From Terrimonas sp. (GTDB lineage Bacteria; Bacteroidota; Bacteroidia; Chitinophagales; Chitinophagaceae), in NCBI RefSeq assembly GCF_003075435.1, contig NZ_QCZJ01000012.1, positions 1 to 64,000 on the forward strand: DNA of 64,000 nucleotides, in the 5' to 3' direction. Below the pieces are notes generated by a model, which did not search any database, was not told the origin of the DNA, and was given only the letters and a program-made list of their open reading frames with translations. The position numbers were made by a program, and so were the translations under genes. Below are positions 26,728 through 33,836 of this stretch, piece by piece; within the stretch, counting starts at the first letter, position 1; every line of letters starts with the position of its first letter.

Positions 26728-27009
26728 TCAGTTTAAATAAGTTACTAAATCGCTGATAGCACCGCCATCGTATATATTCTTAATGCCAATACTATTCAGA
26801 TATTCCACTGCCCGGGAGCTCCTGTTGCCGCTGCGGCAATAAAAAATTACAGGCGTTTTTCCAAGTCCGTCAATTTCCTTGTATCTGAATACAAAATCAT
26901 CAAGGGGTATATTTACAGCACCGCCAACATGCCCGCTATTAAATTCCATAGGCGACCTTACATCAACAAATTTTGCTGCGGGGTCCGCGGTTATTTCTTT
27001 AAGTGTCAT
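26728..27009 (-). CDS. Single-domain rhodanese
   Basis: 93 residues, minimal rhodanese. Active loop FYCRSGNRSSRA with Cys about residue 63, N-terminal landmark FVDVRSPMEFNSGHVGGAVN, and ending IYDGGAI. The two tandem rhodaneses share the loop CRSGNRS but differ elsewhere, so they are diverged duplicates. It is 21 bp after the dioxygenase-rhodanese gene, in the operon controlled by the site at 28478-28521. Confidence 0.9.
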   Translation of the reverse strand: MTLKEITADPAAKFVDVRSPMEFNSGHVGGAVNIPLDDFVFRYKEIDGLGKTPVIFYCRSGNRSSRAVEYLNSIGIKNIYDGGAISDLVTYLN

Positions 27010-27030
27010 TGCTTAAAATTTAAAACTGTT

Positions 27031-28452
27031 TTATAATAGGGTAGATGGGCAAACATAATCTGTAACTTTAAGGCGATTGCTTTCTTTGATCGCTTTAAAA
27101 CCACCTCTTACGTCAACCAGGTTATCAAATCCCCTTGCTCTGAGTATGGAGTTAAATATCATGGAGCGATATCCCCCCGCACAATGCACATAGTATGTTT
27201 TGTTTTTGTCTATCATGCTCATCGAATCATTAATAAAGTCAAGTGGCGCATTTTCTGCATTTACTATATGCTCGCTCAGGTATTCGCTCTTTTTACGCAC
27301 ATCAAGTATGGGTAATGAAGGATCTTTTGCCTGCAAATCAGCCAGCTCACCTGCACTAATGCTTTTAATCTCATCAACCTCTTTACCGGCTTTTTTCCAT
27401 GATTCAAAACCACCTTCCAGGTAACCAATAACATAATCGTATCCCACCCTGCTTAATCGTGTTACCACTTCTTCTTCAGTACCTGGCTCACAAATCAGCA
27501 ATATTTCCTGTTTAATATCTGGTATCATAGCTCCCACCCAGGGAGCAAATGATCCTTCAAGACCTATATTGATTGAGTTAGGAATAAATCCTTTTGCAAA
27601 ATCCTGAGCTGCCCTAACGTCAAGCATTAAAGCCCCCGTTTCATTGGCAGCGGTTTCAAACGCATCGGGCGACATGGCATGCAAACCTCTTTCCAGTACT
27701 TTATCAATGCTTTCATATCCCTGTATATTCATCATAACATTCAGGGGGAAATAAGCTGGAGGTTCTACAAGCCCGGTAGTTACCTCTTTAACAAATTCTT
27801 CTTTTGTCATATCAGGGCGTAAGGCATAATTCGTTTTCTTCTGATGCCCCAACGTATCTGTGGTTTCTTTACTCATATTTTTACCACAAGCGCTGCCTGC
27901 GCCATGTGCAGGATATACAATAATATCATCTGCCAGCGGTATAATTTTATTTCTCAACGAATCAAACAAGTATCCGGCAAGTTTATCCTGTGTTAAATCG
28001 GACTTTACTTTTTGTGCAAGATCAGGACGACCAACATCTCCAATAAATAATGTATCGCCGCTAAATAAACCTACCTCTTTGCCATTTTCATTTTTTAATA
28101 AATAACAGGTGCTTTCCATAGTATGTCCGGGAGTGTGTAAAACCTTGATCGTTGCTTTACCAACTTTTAAGTCCTCACCATCCTTTGCTGCGTAAAAATC
28201 AAATGCAGGCTTTGCATTAGGTCCGTATACAATAGGAGCTCCCGTTTTCTTTGAAAGATCCAGGTGGCCGGATACAAAATCTGCATGGAAATGTGTTTCC
28301 AGCACATATTTTATTTTGGCATTGCTGCGCTCAGCCCTGTCAATATAGGGCTGCACTTCGCGTAAAGGGTCAATGATCACCGCCTCTCCGTCACTTTCAA
28401 TATAGTAAGCACCCTGTGCTAAACATCCCGTATATATCTGTTCTATTTTCAT
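27031..28452 (-). CDS. Persulfide dioxygenase-rhodanese fusion (MBL fold + two rhodaneses), copy A
   Basis: 473 residues. An ETHE1-like metallo-beta-lactamase domain (1-240) has iron ligands in ETHFHADFVSGH, VLHTPGHTMEST, FSGDTLFIGDVGRPDL and VYPAHGAGSACG. Rhodanese domain 1 (about 260-355) keeps a Cys in LLICEPGTEEEV. Rhodanese domain 2 (about 370-470) has VHCAGGYRSM. It oxidises glutathione-type persulfide to sulfite and can shuttle sulfur through the rhodanese sites. Copy B (32074-33492) has Ala in place of the first rhodanese Cys. It heads the operon 28452-26154, with a Crp-type site upstream. Confidence 0.9.
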   Translation of the reverse strand: MKIEQIYTGCLAQGAYYIESDGEAVIIDPLREVQPYIDRAERSNAKIKYVLETHFHADFVSGHLDLSKKTGAPIVYGPNAKPAFDFYAAKDGEDLKVGKATIKVLHTPGHTMESTCYLLKNENGKEVGLFSGDTLFIGDVGRPDLAQKVKSDLTQDKLAGYLFDSLRNKIIPLADDIIVYPAHGAGSACGKNMSKETTDTLGHQKKTNYALRPDMTKEEFVKEVTTGLVEPPAYFPLNVMMNIQGYESIDKVLERGLHAMSPDAFETAANETGALMLDVRAAQDFAKGFIPNSINIGLEGSFAPWVGAMIPDIKQEILLICEPGTEEEVVTRLSRVGYDYVIGYLEGGFESWKKAGKEVDEIKSISAGELADLQAKDPSLPILDVRKKSEYLSEHIVNAENAPLDFINDSMSMIDKNKTYYVHCAGGYRSMIFNSILRARGFDNLVDVRGGFKAIKESNRLKVTDYVCPSTLL

Positions 28453-28477
28453 TTTTATACTTTTTAAAGTTATACTG

Positions 28478-28521
28478 CAAATATCCTATAGTTTTATTCA
28501 ATCATAGATGACATAAGTCAC
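28478..28521 (-). promoter_or_regulatory. Crp-type site and promoter of the dioxygenase-rhodanese A operon
   Basis: Palindrome ATGA-cataag-TCAC (28508-28521), one base off the perfect form. The -7-like box GATATTTG lies at 28478-28485 on the minus strand, with its last base 36.5 bp from the palindrome centre. The predicted transcript would start about 20 nt before the ATG. Confidence 0.6.
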
Positions 28522-28546
28522 ACACCATATTTTGAATAAAAAATGA

Positions 28547-29191
28547 TTATGCTAAAGATTTTTTTGCCAGGTACCAGTCTACCATTTCGAGGTTGCTTTT
28601 CTTTCTTTCAGCCAGGGCTTCAAGTGTTTTTGGTGCACCTACAATTACTTTATCTCCGGGCTTCCAGTCAAGCGGCATAGCGCATTTATTTTCATCCGAA
28701 GTTTGCAGTGCTACCAATGTACGTTTAATTTCTTCCATATTACGTCCCACATTCATAGGATAATACATTATTAACCTTATTTTACCTTTGGGGTCAATAA
28801 TAAATACGGCTCTTACAGCGGCAGTTTCACTTTCACCGGGTTGCAGCATACCATACAGTTTAGCTACGCGCATATCAATATCTGCTATGATCGGGAATTC
28901 AAATAGTACGCCTGTTTTTTCATATACCGCGTTTACCCAGGCAATATGCGAGTGAATACTATCAATGCTAAGTCCTATCAATTTTGTATTATGGTCGCCG
29001 AAAAATTTCATTTCTTTTGCAAAGCCACTCATTTCTGTAGTACATACCGGAGTAAAATCTGCAGGGTGAGAAAATAATACCACCCAGTTACCTTTGTTAT
29101 ATTCAGAAAATGTAAGTTTACCAATAGTTGTTATCGCTTCAAAATCCGGAGCATTATCTCCAATACGTGGCATCATAGTTATTTGTTCCAT
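28547..29191 (-). CDS. 1-Cys peroxiredoxin (Prx6 type)
   Basis: 214 residues. The active-site segment HPADFTPVCTTEM holds the peroxidatic Cys (about residue 50), and the Arg of the triad is in the AAVRAVFIIDPKG region. The long C-terminal extension ends WYLAKKSLA, as in the Prx6 group. No resolving Cys of the 2-Cys type is placed at the usual site (a Cys in NKCAMPLDW exists). It removes hydroperoxides and would protect against oxidants formed during sulfide oxidation. It lies 37 bp after the TauE/SafE gene and is probably co-transcribed from the site at 30066-30109. Confidence 0.9.
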   Translation of the reverse strand: MEQITMMPRIGDNAPDFEAITTIGKLTFSEYNKGNWVVLFSHPADFTPVCTTEMSGFAKEMKFFGDHNTKLIGLSIDSIHSHIAWVNAVYEKTGVLFEFPIIADIDMRVAKLYGMLQPGESETAAVRAVFIIDPKGKIRLIMYYPMNVGRNMEEIKRTLVALQTSDENKCAMPLDWKPGDKVIVGAPKTLEALAERKKSNLEMVDWYLAKKSLA

Positions 29192-29228
29192 ATTGTCATT
29201 GTTTTAAAGATTAAATAATTTTTTATAA

Positions 29229-30044
29229 TTAATGTCCTCCACCTGTTCCGGGAAAGAATAATTCTTTTACTATAATGTAAATGCCCATTACCAGTACAAA
29301 CCAGCCAAATCCTTTTTTAAGACTCCCTGCAGACACTTTGCCGCTCAATTTATTTCCGATGAATATCCCGACAATGGCAAGTCCTGTTACTGTTAAGAGT
29401 AATGACCAGTTCATTGTTTCTTTACCAAGATCGCCGGTAAAACCAATTAATGATTTTGCTGCGATGATTAACAGCGATGTACCAACAGCCTGCTTCATGG
29501 GTAATTTACTGAGTAATACCAGTGCGGGTATGATTAAGAAACCGCCACCGGCGCCTACCAGCCCGGTAAGTGTTCCAACCACTAATCCTTCGAATAATAT
29601 GACCGGGTAGTTAAACTTCTGCTCTTCCGCTCCTGCTTCAACCGGCTCTTTCTTATCTCTTATCATAGATACTGATGCAAATACCATAAGCACTGCAAAA
29701 AGCAGCATCATCAACAATGATTTTGTTACAACCAGGCTGCCTATTGTAAATATATTTTCGGGTATTGCCGGAACAATGAACGCTCTTGTGGCATATACCG
29801 CCGCAATAGAAGGAATACCAAAAATGAGCGCTGTTTTAAGATTGATCTGTCCAAGTTTATATTTGGGGTAACTGCCTACAAGGCTGGTTGAACCAACAAT
29901 AAAAAGTGAATATGCGGTTGCAATAACCGGCTGAACACGGAATAAATACACCAATACCGGCACGGTAAGAATAGATCCTCCGCCTCCTATTAATCCTAAC
30001 GAAATGCCTATGATCAGCGATGCTAAGTAACCTGCTATTTCCAT
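29229..30044 (-). CDS. TauE/SafE-family sulfite exporter-like permease
   Basis: 271 residues with about seven or eight membrane helices in two homologous halves, each opening with a Gly-rich loop: GISLGLIGGGGSILTVPVLV near residue 15 and GLVGAGGGFLIIPALVLL near 160. This is the TauE/SafE signature. Members export sulfite or sulfoacetate. Sulfite is the expected product of the neighbouring persulfide dioxygenases, so sulfite efflux is a well-supported inference. First gene of a two-gene unit with the peroxiredoxin. Confidence 0.88.
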   Translation of the reverse strand: MEIAGYLASLIIGISLGLIGGGGSILTVPVLVYLFRVQPVIATAYSLFIVGSTSLVGSYPKYKLGQINLKTALIFGIPSIAAVYATRAFIVPAIPENIFTIGSLVVTKSLLMMLLFAVLMVFASVSMIRDKKEPVEAGAEEQKFNYPVILFEGLVVGTLTGLVGAGGGFLIIPALVLLSKLPMKQAVGTSLLIIAAKSLIGFTGDLGKETMNWSLLLTVTGLAIVGIFIGNKLSGKVSAGSLKKGFGWFVLVMGIYIIVKELFFPGTGGGH

Positions 30045-30065
30045 ACTGTATTATAATTTATACGG

Positions 30066-30109
30066 CAAAGATGGCAGGTATAAATGGCTCTATCGGTGAT
30101 TATGGTTAC
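30066..30109 (-). promoter_or_regulatory. Crp-type site and promoter of the TauE/SafE-peroxiredoxin unit
   Basis: GTGA-ttatgg-TTAC (30096-30109), one base off the perfect palindrome. The -7-like box CATCTTTG (30066-30073, minus strand) has its last base 36.5 bp from the palindrome centre. Confidence 0.6.
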
Positions 30110-30150
30110 TTACAAAAAATTGATTGACTATTTTTAAGAATAAAGTCCCT

Positions 30151-30783
30151 TTAATCTTTTATCCATTCAAAAGAATTTCTATTGATAATGATCCAGCCAT
30201 TTCTTTCCATTTTTTTCATCAGCCTGCTTATAACCTCTCTTGAGGAATTGAGATCAGTTGCTATTTCCTGGTGGGTAAGTTTTACATGCTTTCCAAATTG
30301 CTTTACCTGCTTTTTAAGATAAAACTCCAGGCGTTCGTCCATGTTTTTAAAAGCAATTTCATTAATGGTTTTCAACAGTTCTTCGTACCGGGAGCGATAG
30401 GTTTTAATTACAAAATAATGCCAGCTCTTGTACTTGCTCAACCATTTGTCCATATACTCCAGCGGAATGGTAAGCAATACCACATCTGTCATTGCCTTAG
30501 CGGTTACCTGGCTTTTTTCCTGCTGGTATGTGCAGATCATCGACACTGCGCAGGCCTGACCCTGCTGCAGGTTATACATGAAAAACTCATTACCCTCATC
30601 ATCTTCCTGGTATAGTTTTACAATACCATCCAATACCAGCATTGTTGACCGTATGGTTTGCCCGGCTTTAAGCAATGCCGTTCCGGCAGGAACTTCTTTT
30701 ATATCTCCGTATTGCATCAGTTCTTCATACAAACCTTCTTCAAGATTGGGAAAAAGTTCGTGGAATTGTTTCTGATCATTCAT
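30151..30783 (-). CDS. Crp/Fnr-family regulator of the sulfur region
   Basis: 210 residues. The N-terminal cyclic-nucleotide-binding-like sensor domain (about 15-120) is followed by a long C helix and a winged HTH (about 155-205) with recognition helix SSREVISRLMKKMERNGWI. The R-E pair is arranged as in CRP (SRETVGR), which reads GTGA. Two Cys lie close together in QACAVSMICTY (about residues 69 and 75) and are absent from FNR-type N-terminal clusters. ATG at 30783 is chosen over a TTG 33 bp upstream. It is encoded in the middle of the genes whose promoters carry GTGA-N6-TCAC, but its own promoter lacks that site. Confidence 0.9.
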   Translation of the reverse strand: MNDQKQFHELFPNLEEGLYEELMQYGDIKEVPAGTALLKAGQTIRSTMLVLDGIVKLYQEDDEGNEFFMYNLQQGQACAVSMICTYQQEKSQVTAKAMTDVVLLTIPLEYMDKWLSKYKSWHYFVIKTYRSRYEELLKTINEIAFKNMDERLEFYLKKQVKQFGKHVKLTHQEIATDLNSSREVISRLMKKMERNGWIIINRNSFEWIKD

Positions 30784-30813
30784 AGTGTGATATACCGATT
30801 TATATTTTCCGTA

Positions 30814-30821
30814 CAAAAGTA
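30814..30821 (-). promoter_or_regulatory. -7 box of the Crp-type regulator gene
   Basis: TACTTTTG on the minus strand, a full match to TAnnTTTG, 31 bp before the ATG. An ATTG lies 17 bp further upstream, near the expected -33 position. No GTGA-N6-TCAC palindrome is present in this gap, which suggests constitutive or otherwise controlled expression. Confidence 0.5.
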
Positions 30822-30835
30822 TTACTTATCAATGA

Positions 30836-31432
30836 TTACAATTTTTGACCGCTTAATCGCAGCACTGAAGCTTCACCGTAATGAAATTTTCCTTCTTCGA
30901 GAAAAACGTGCTTCTGTTCACAATTCAATATATGCAAAAGCCGGAAATCATTACACAGCGAGGGTGCATCGTACAACATTGCTTCGTCTTTTGGGCCGCC
31001 GGATGATAAAGCTAACTGCTCTTTTCCAAATGCTTCCAATATTAAAAAACCGGTGGAGTTTAATGATTTCATCATTTCCGCGTGAAATTTTTTCCGGATA
31101 TCCGGGGGTACATGTGTGTAAATAAGCGCAACGGCATCGTATTGCTTTGTTGCTTTAAAGGCATCAATATCGGCTACCCAATAATTAATATGCACGTTTG
31201 CAACTTTAGCGTTTGCCAGCGCCTTTGCTTTGGCTACTTCACTATAATCAAATGCATCCACCTGCCACCCCTTGCTTGCGGCATATATTGCATTGCGTCC
31301 TTCTCCTTCGGCAGGAAGCAATAAGGTACCGGGCTTATGAAGGTCAATAAAAAGTTTAAAAAAATTATTAGGCTTGTTACCATATAAGGTTTCATTGTCG
31401 GTATATCGCTGATCCCAGAATTGCTTTGTCAT
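30836..31432 (-). CDS. Class I SAM-dependent methyltransferase (TehB/thiol methyltransferase-like)
   Basis: 198 residues. The N-terminus FWDQRYTDNETLYGNKPNNF and motif I LLLPAEGEGRNAIYAASKGW resemble TehB and plant or bacterial thiol/halide methyltransferases. The second strand is VDAFDYSE, and YDAVALIYTHVPPDIRKKFH lies at motif IV. The C-terminal part is LNCEQKHVFLEEGKFHYGEA. A perfect Crp-type palindrome precedes it (31487-31500), so it belongs to the same apparent regulon as the sulfide genes. Methylation of sulfide or an organic thiol would suit the context, but substrate is not proven by sequence. Confidence 0.82.
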   Translation of the reverse strand: MTKQFWDQRYTDNETLYGNKPNNFFKLFIDLHKPGTLLLPAEGEGRNAIYAASKGWQVDAFDYSEVAKAKALANAKVANVHINYWVADIDAFKATKQYDAVALIYTHVPPDIRKKFHAEMMKSLNSTGFLILEAFGKEQLALSSGGPKDEAMLYDAPSLCNDFRLLHILNCEQKHVFLEEGKFHYGEASVLRLSGQKL

Positions 31433-31457
31433 TGTAAATATTTAATGCTGAAGCAGG

Positions 31458-31500
31458 CAAAATAACCTGTGCCGATCTGTACTTAAGTGATAATAGTCAC
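31458..31500 (-). promoter_or_regulatory. Crp-type site and promoter of the methyltransferase gene
   Basis: Perfect GTGA-taatag-TCAC (31487-31500). The -7-like box TTATTTTG (31458-31465, minus strand) ends 35.5 bp from the centre, one base off the spacing of the other sites. Confidence 0.6.
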
Positions 31501-31524
31501 CTTTTCGGTGTAAAATAAAAATTT

Positions 31525-31550
31525 AACGCTCCCTTTTAAAAAGGAGCGTT
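31525..31550 (-). terminator. Terminator after the thioredoxin gene
   Basis: AACGCTCC-cttttaaaaa-GGAGCGTT, in which the inner C/T and A/G bases can also pair. It lies 35 bp after the thioredoxin stop codon on the minus strand. The hairpin is A/T-flanked rather than followed by a clean U-run. Confidence 0.7.
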
Positions 31551-31584
31551 TTCATTAAAAAGTTTAAGTATGGTGATTACTTTG

Positions 31585-31953
31585 TCAGGCCTGGGTACTT
31601 ACGACCAGTTTCTCTTCAATGATTTGCTTAAATATATTTCTAGGTAATGCACCCGGCTGCATTACGGGCTGATCATTTACAGGGATAAACAAAAAAGTGG
31701 GTATGCTGCGAATGCCGAAAACGGCTGCCAGTTCCTGCTCTGCCTCAGTATCTACTTTATAAATGAGTAATTTCCCGTCATATTCTTTAGACAACTCTTC
31801 TAAAACCGGGGCAACCATTTTGCAAGGACCACACCAGTCTGCGTAAAAATCTATAATAGCCGGGAGTGTGCCCTTATAGTTCCAGTCTTCACCTTCGCTA
31901 TAATTAAATATATTATCCTTAAAATCCTGTGTTGTTAATTTTATAGTAGTCAT
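31585..31953 (-). CDS. Thioredoxin
   Basis: 122 residues with the canonical thioredoxin motif FYADWCGPCKMVAP (about residues 33-46) and cis-Pro in IRSIPTFLF. It has no signal peptide, so it is cytoplasmic. ATG at 31953 starts MTTIKLTTQDFKDNI; the open frame extends 39 codons upstream but that part overlaps the promoter and has no thioredoxin character. It is downstream of dioxygenase-rhodanese B with its own Crp-type site between. A role in reducing persulfides on DsrE or rhodanese partners is likely. Confidence 0.93.
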   Translation of the reverse strand: MTTIKLTTQDFKDNIFNYSEGEDWNYKGTLPAIIDFYADWCGPCKMVAPVLEELSKEYDGKLLIYKVDTEAEQELAAVFGIRSIPTFLFIPVNDQPVMQPGALPRNIFKQIIEEKLVVSTQA

Positions 31954-31966
31954 TATTATTTTTTTG

Positions 31967-32010
31967 TAAAAGTATTTATACTTCATAACAGAGGATGTAA
32001 CTTTTATCAC
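31967..32010 (-). promoter_or_regulatory. Crp-type site and promoter of the thioredoxin gene
   Basis: GTAA-ctttta-TCAC (31997-32010), one base off the perfect form. The -7-like box TACTTTTA (31967-31974, minus strand) has its last base 36.5 bp from the palindrome centre. The transcript would begin within about 10 nt of the ATG. Confidence 0.6.
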
Positions 32011-32073
32011 CTGTCCATAAAAGAACTGGCTGCCACAAATGACAACCAGTTCGCCATACAACCTGTTCAAATA

Positions 32074-33492
32074 TTAAAGCATGGTTGCCTGCGCTTTATA
32101 TGCTGTTTTCTCAAGTTTTGTTGCGCCTAAGGCTTTAAACCCTCCTTTAATATTAACCACATCAAAGCCCCGTGATTTTAAGATAGAGGTGGTAATAAGT
32201 GAACGGTATCCACCGGCGCAATGGATATAGTATTTATTATCTTTTTGCAGCATCCCCATATTGCTGTTAATAAAATCCAGTGGAAAATTTTTAGCGCCTT
32301 TAATATGCTGGCTGGTAAATTCACTTTCTTTCCTGGCATCCAGCAGGTGTATTGTTTTATCTTTTGCATATAGTTCCGCAAAGTCTGTTGCAGTTATCTC
32401 AGGAATGTTGTCGGTATCAAAGCCTGCTTCTTTCCATGCTTTTATTCCTCCTTCAAGATATCCCAGTGTATTGTCATACCCAACCCTCGATAGCCTGATA
32501 ACGGCCTCTTCTTCGCGGCCTTTTTCTGCAATCAATAAAATAGGTTGCTTCAGGTCTGTAATTAAAGCACCAGCCCAGGGAGCAAAATTATCATCAAGAC
32601 CAATAAAGACAGCGCCGGGTACAAATTCAGCAGCAAACACATCCTTGCTTCTGGTATCAATAACCAGCGCTTCTTCTGTTTCCCACACCAGTTGAAAATC
32701 TTTAGGTGTAAGTGGCGTGGTACCTTTTTTAATGACATCATCAACAGACGGTATACCGCCTTTGAGGTTCATCAATACATTATAAGGAAAATATTGCGGT
32801 GGTTCAACCAGCCCGTCTGTAACCGCTTTGATAAATTCTTCTTTTGACATATCAGCGCGAAGCGCGTAATTGAATTTTTTCTGATTACCTAAGGTATCGG
32901 TAGTTTCTTTACTCATGTTTTTACCACATGCGCTGCCGGCACCATGCCCCGGATAAACAATCACATCATCGGCAAGCGGCATGATCTTATTTCTCAAAGA
33001 ATCAAACAATAACGCTGCCAGATAATCAGGCGTAATTTCCGCTTTTACTTTTTGAACGAGGTCCGGCCTTCCTACATCTCCAATAAATAATGTGTCGCCG
33101 GTAAATATGGCAATATCTTTTCCTTTTTCATCTTTTAATAAATACGTGGTAGATTCTATTGTATGTCCCGGAGTGTGCAATACTTTTATCGTTACATCTC
33201 CGAGTTTCAATTCCTCGTCATCTTTAGCTATATAAGCATTGTAACCCGGAGCTGCAGTCGGACCAAACACAATTGTTGCACCGGTTTTCTTTGCAAGCTC
33301 TATATGTCCGCTAACAAAATCTGCATGAAAGTGGGTTTCAAGAATATATTTGATGGTAGCATTGTCTTTTCCGGCTTTTGCAATATAAGGCGCTGTTTCC
33401 CTAAGCGGATCAATAATAAGCGCTTCGCCGTTGCTTTCAATATAATATGCCGCTTCTGCAAGACAGCCTGTATAAATTTGTTCAATTTTCAT
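32074..33492 (-). CDS. Persulfide dioxygenase-rhodanese fusion, copy B
   Basis: 472 residues, colinear with copy A (27031-28452). Iron-site motifs are intact (ETHFHADFVSGH, VLHTPGHTIEST, FTGDTLFIGDVGRPDL, VYPGHGAGSACG). In rhodanese domain 1 the loop reads LLIAEKGREEEA, so the catalytic Cys of copy A is Ala here. Rhodanese domain 2 keeps IHCAGGYRSL. This copy should still oxidise persulfide but has only one active sulfurtransferase site. It is followed by thioredoxin and diverges from the SQR gene. A weaker palindrome (33682-33695) lies 190 bp upstream. Confidence 0.9.
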   Translation of the reverse strand: MKIEQIYTGCLAEAAYYIESNGEALIIDPLRETAPYIAKAGKDNATIKYILETHFHADFVSGHIELAKKTGATIVFGPTAAPGYNAYIAKDDEELKLGDVTIKVLHTPGHTIESTTYLLKDEKGKDIAIFTGDTLFIGDVGRPDLVQKVKAEITPDYLAALLFDSLRNKIMPLADDVIVYPGHGAGSACGKNMSKETTDTLGNQKKFNYALRADMSKEEFIKAVTDGLVEPPQYFPYNVLMNLKGGIPSVDDVIKKGTTPLTPKDFQLVWETEEALVIDTRSKDVFAAEFVPGAVFIGLDDNFAPWAGALITDLKQPILLIAEKGREEEAVIRLSRVGYDNTLGYLEGGIKAWKEAGFDTDNIPEITATDFAELYAKDKTIHLLDARKESEFTSQHIKGAKNFPLDFINSNMGMLQKDNKYYIHCAGGYRSLITTSILKSRGFDVVNIKGGFKALGATKLEKTAYKAQATML

Positions 33493-33836
33493 GATCAGTG
33501 GTTTGAAAAATTAAAAATATTTTTTAAGTCAATCGTTGTGCTCCCTGTACATTCCTCAGGGACATCTTGTTTTGCATTGCTGTGTTATCATATAAAATCT
33601 CTTTACATCAAAAGTCCGCAATTCATAACCAGCTTATGTATGTTTAGTTACACATACACATGACAGATATTACCATGAATATTGACGATGATCACCTTTG
33701 GATACAAAATAATTTTTTAAATAGCTATAATCTGAGCAGCAACATTCATGCACAGTTATAATAATTTTTTATAGTGATTAATGTCACATATCATACCTTA
33801 TTAAACTAACTATGTAAAAAATAAAATCAGTGCCAT
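33493..33836. other. Divergent intergenic region between dioxygenase B and SQR
   Basis: 344 bases without a gene. It holds a weak Crp-type palindrome TTGA-cgatga-TCAC (33682-33695) and the perfect site of SQR (33774-33787). No -7-like box was found at the standard distance for the weak site, so regulation of copy B from it is uncertain. Confidence 0.55.
33774..33818 (+). promoter_or_regulatory. Crp-type site and promoter of SQR
   Basis: Perfect GTGA-ttaatg-TCAC (33774-33787). A -7-like TATGTAAA (33811-33818) ends 37.5 bp from the palindrome centre, one base off the usual spacing but the only site on the plus strand. The ATG follows 18 bp after. Confidence 0.6.

Noticed and set aside
33682-33695. 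Promoter of dioxygenase-rhodanese B at the weak Crp-type palindrome
   Set aside because: No -7-like box at the standard distance and the site is 190 bp from the start codon; kept only as a weak site inside the intergenic entry.
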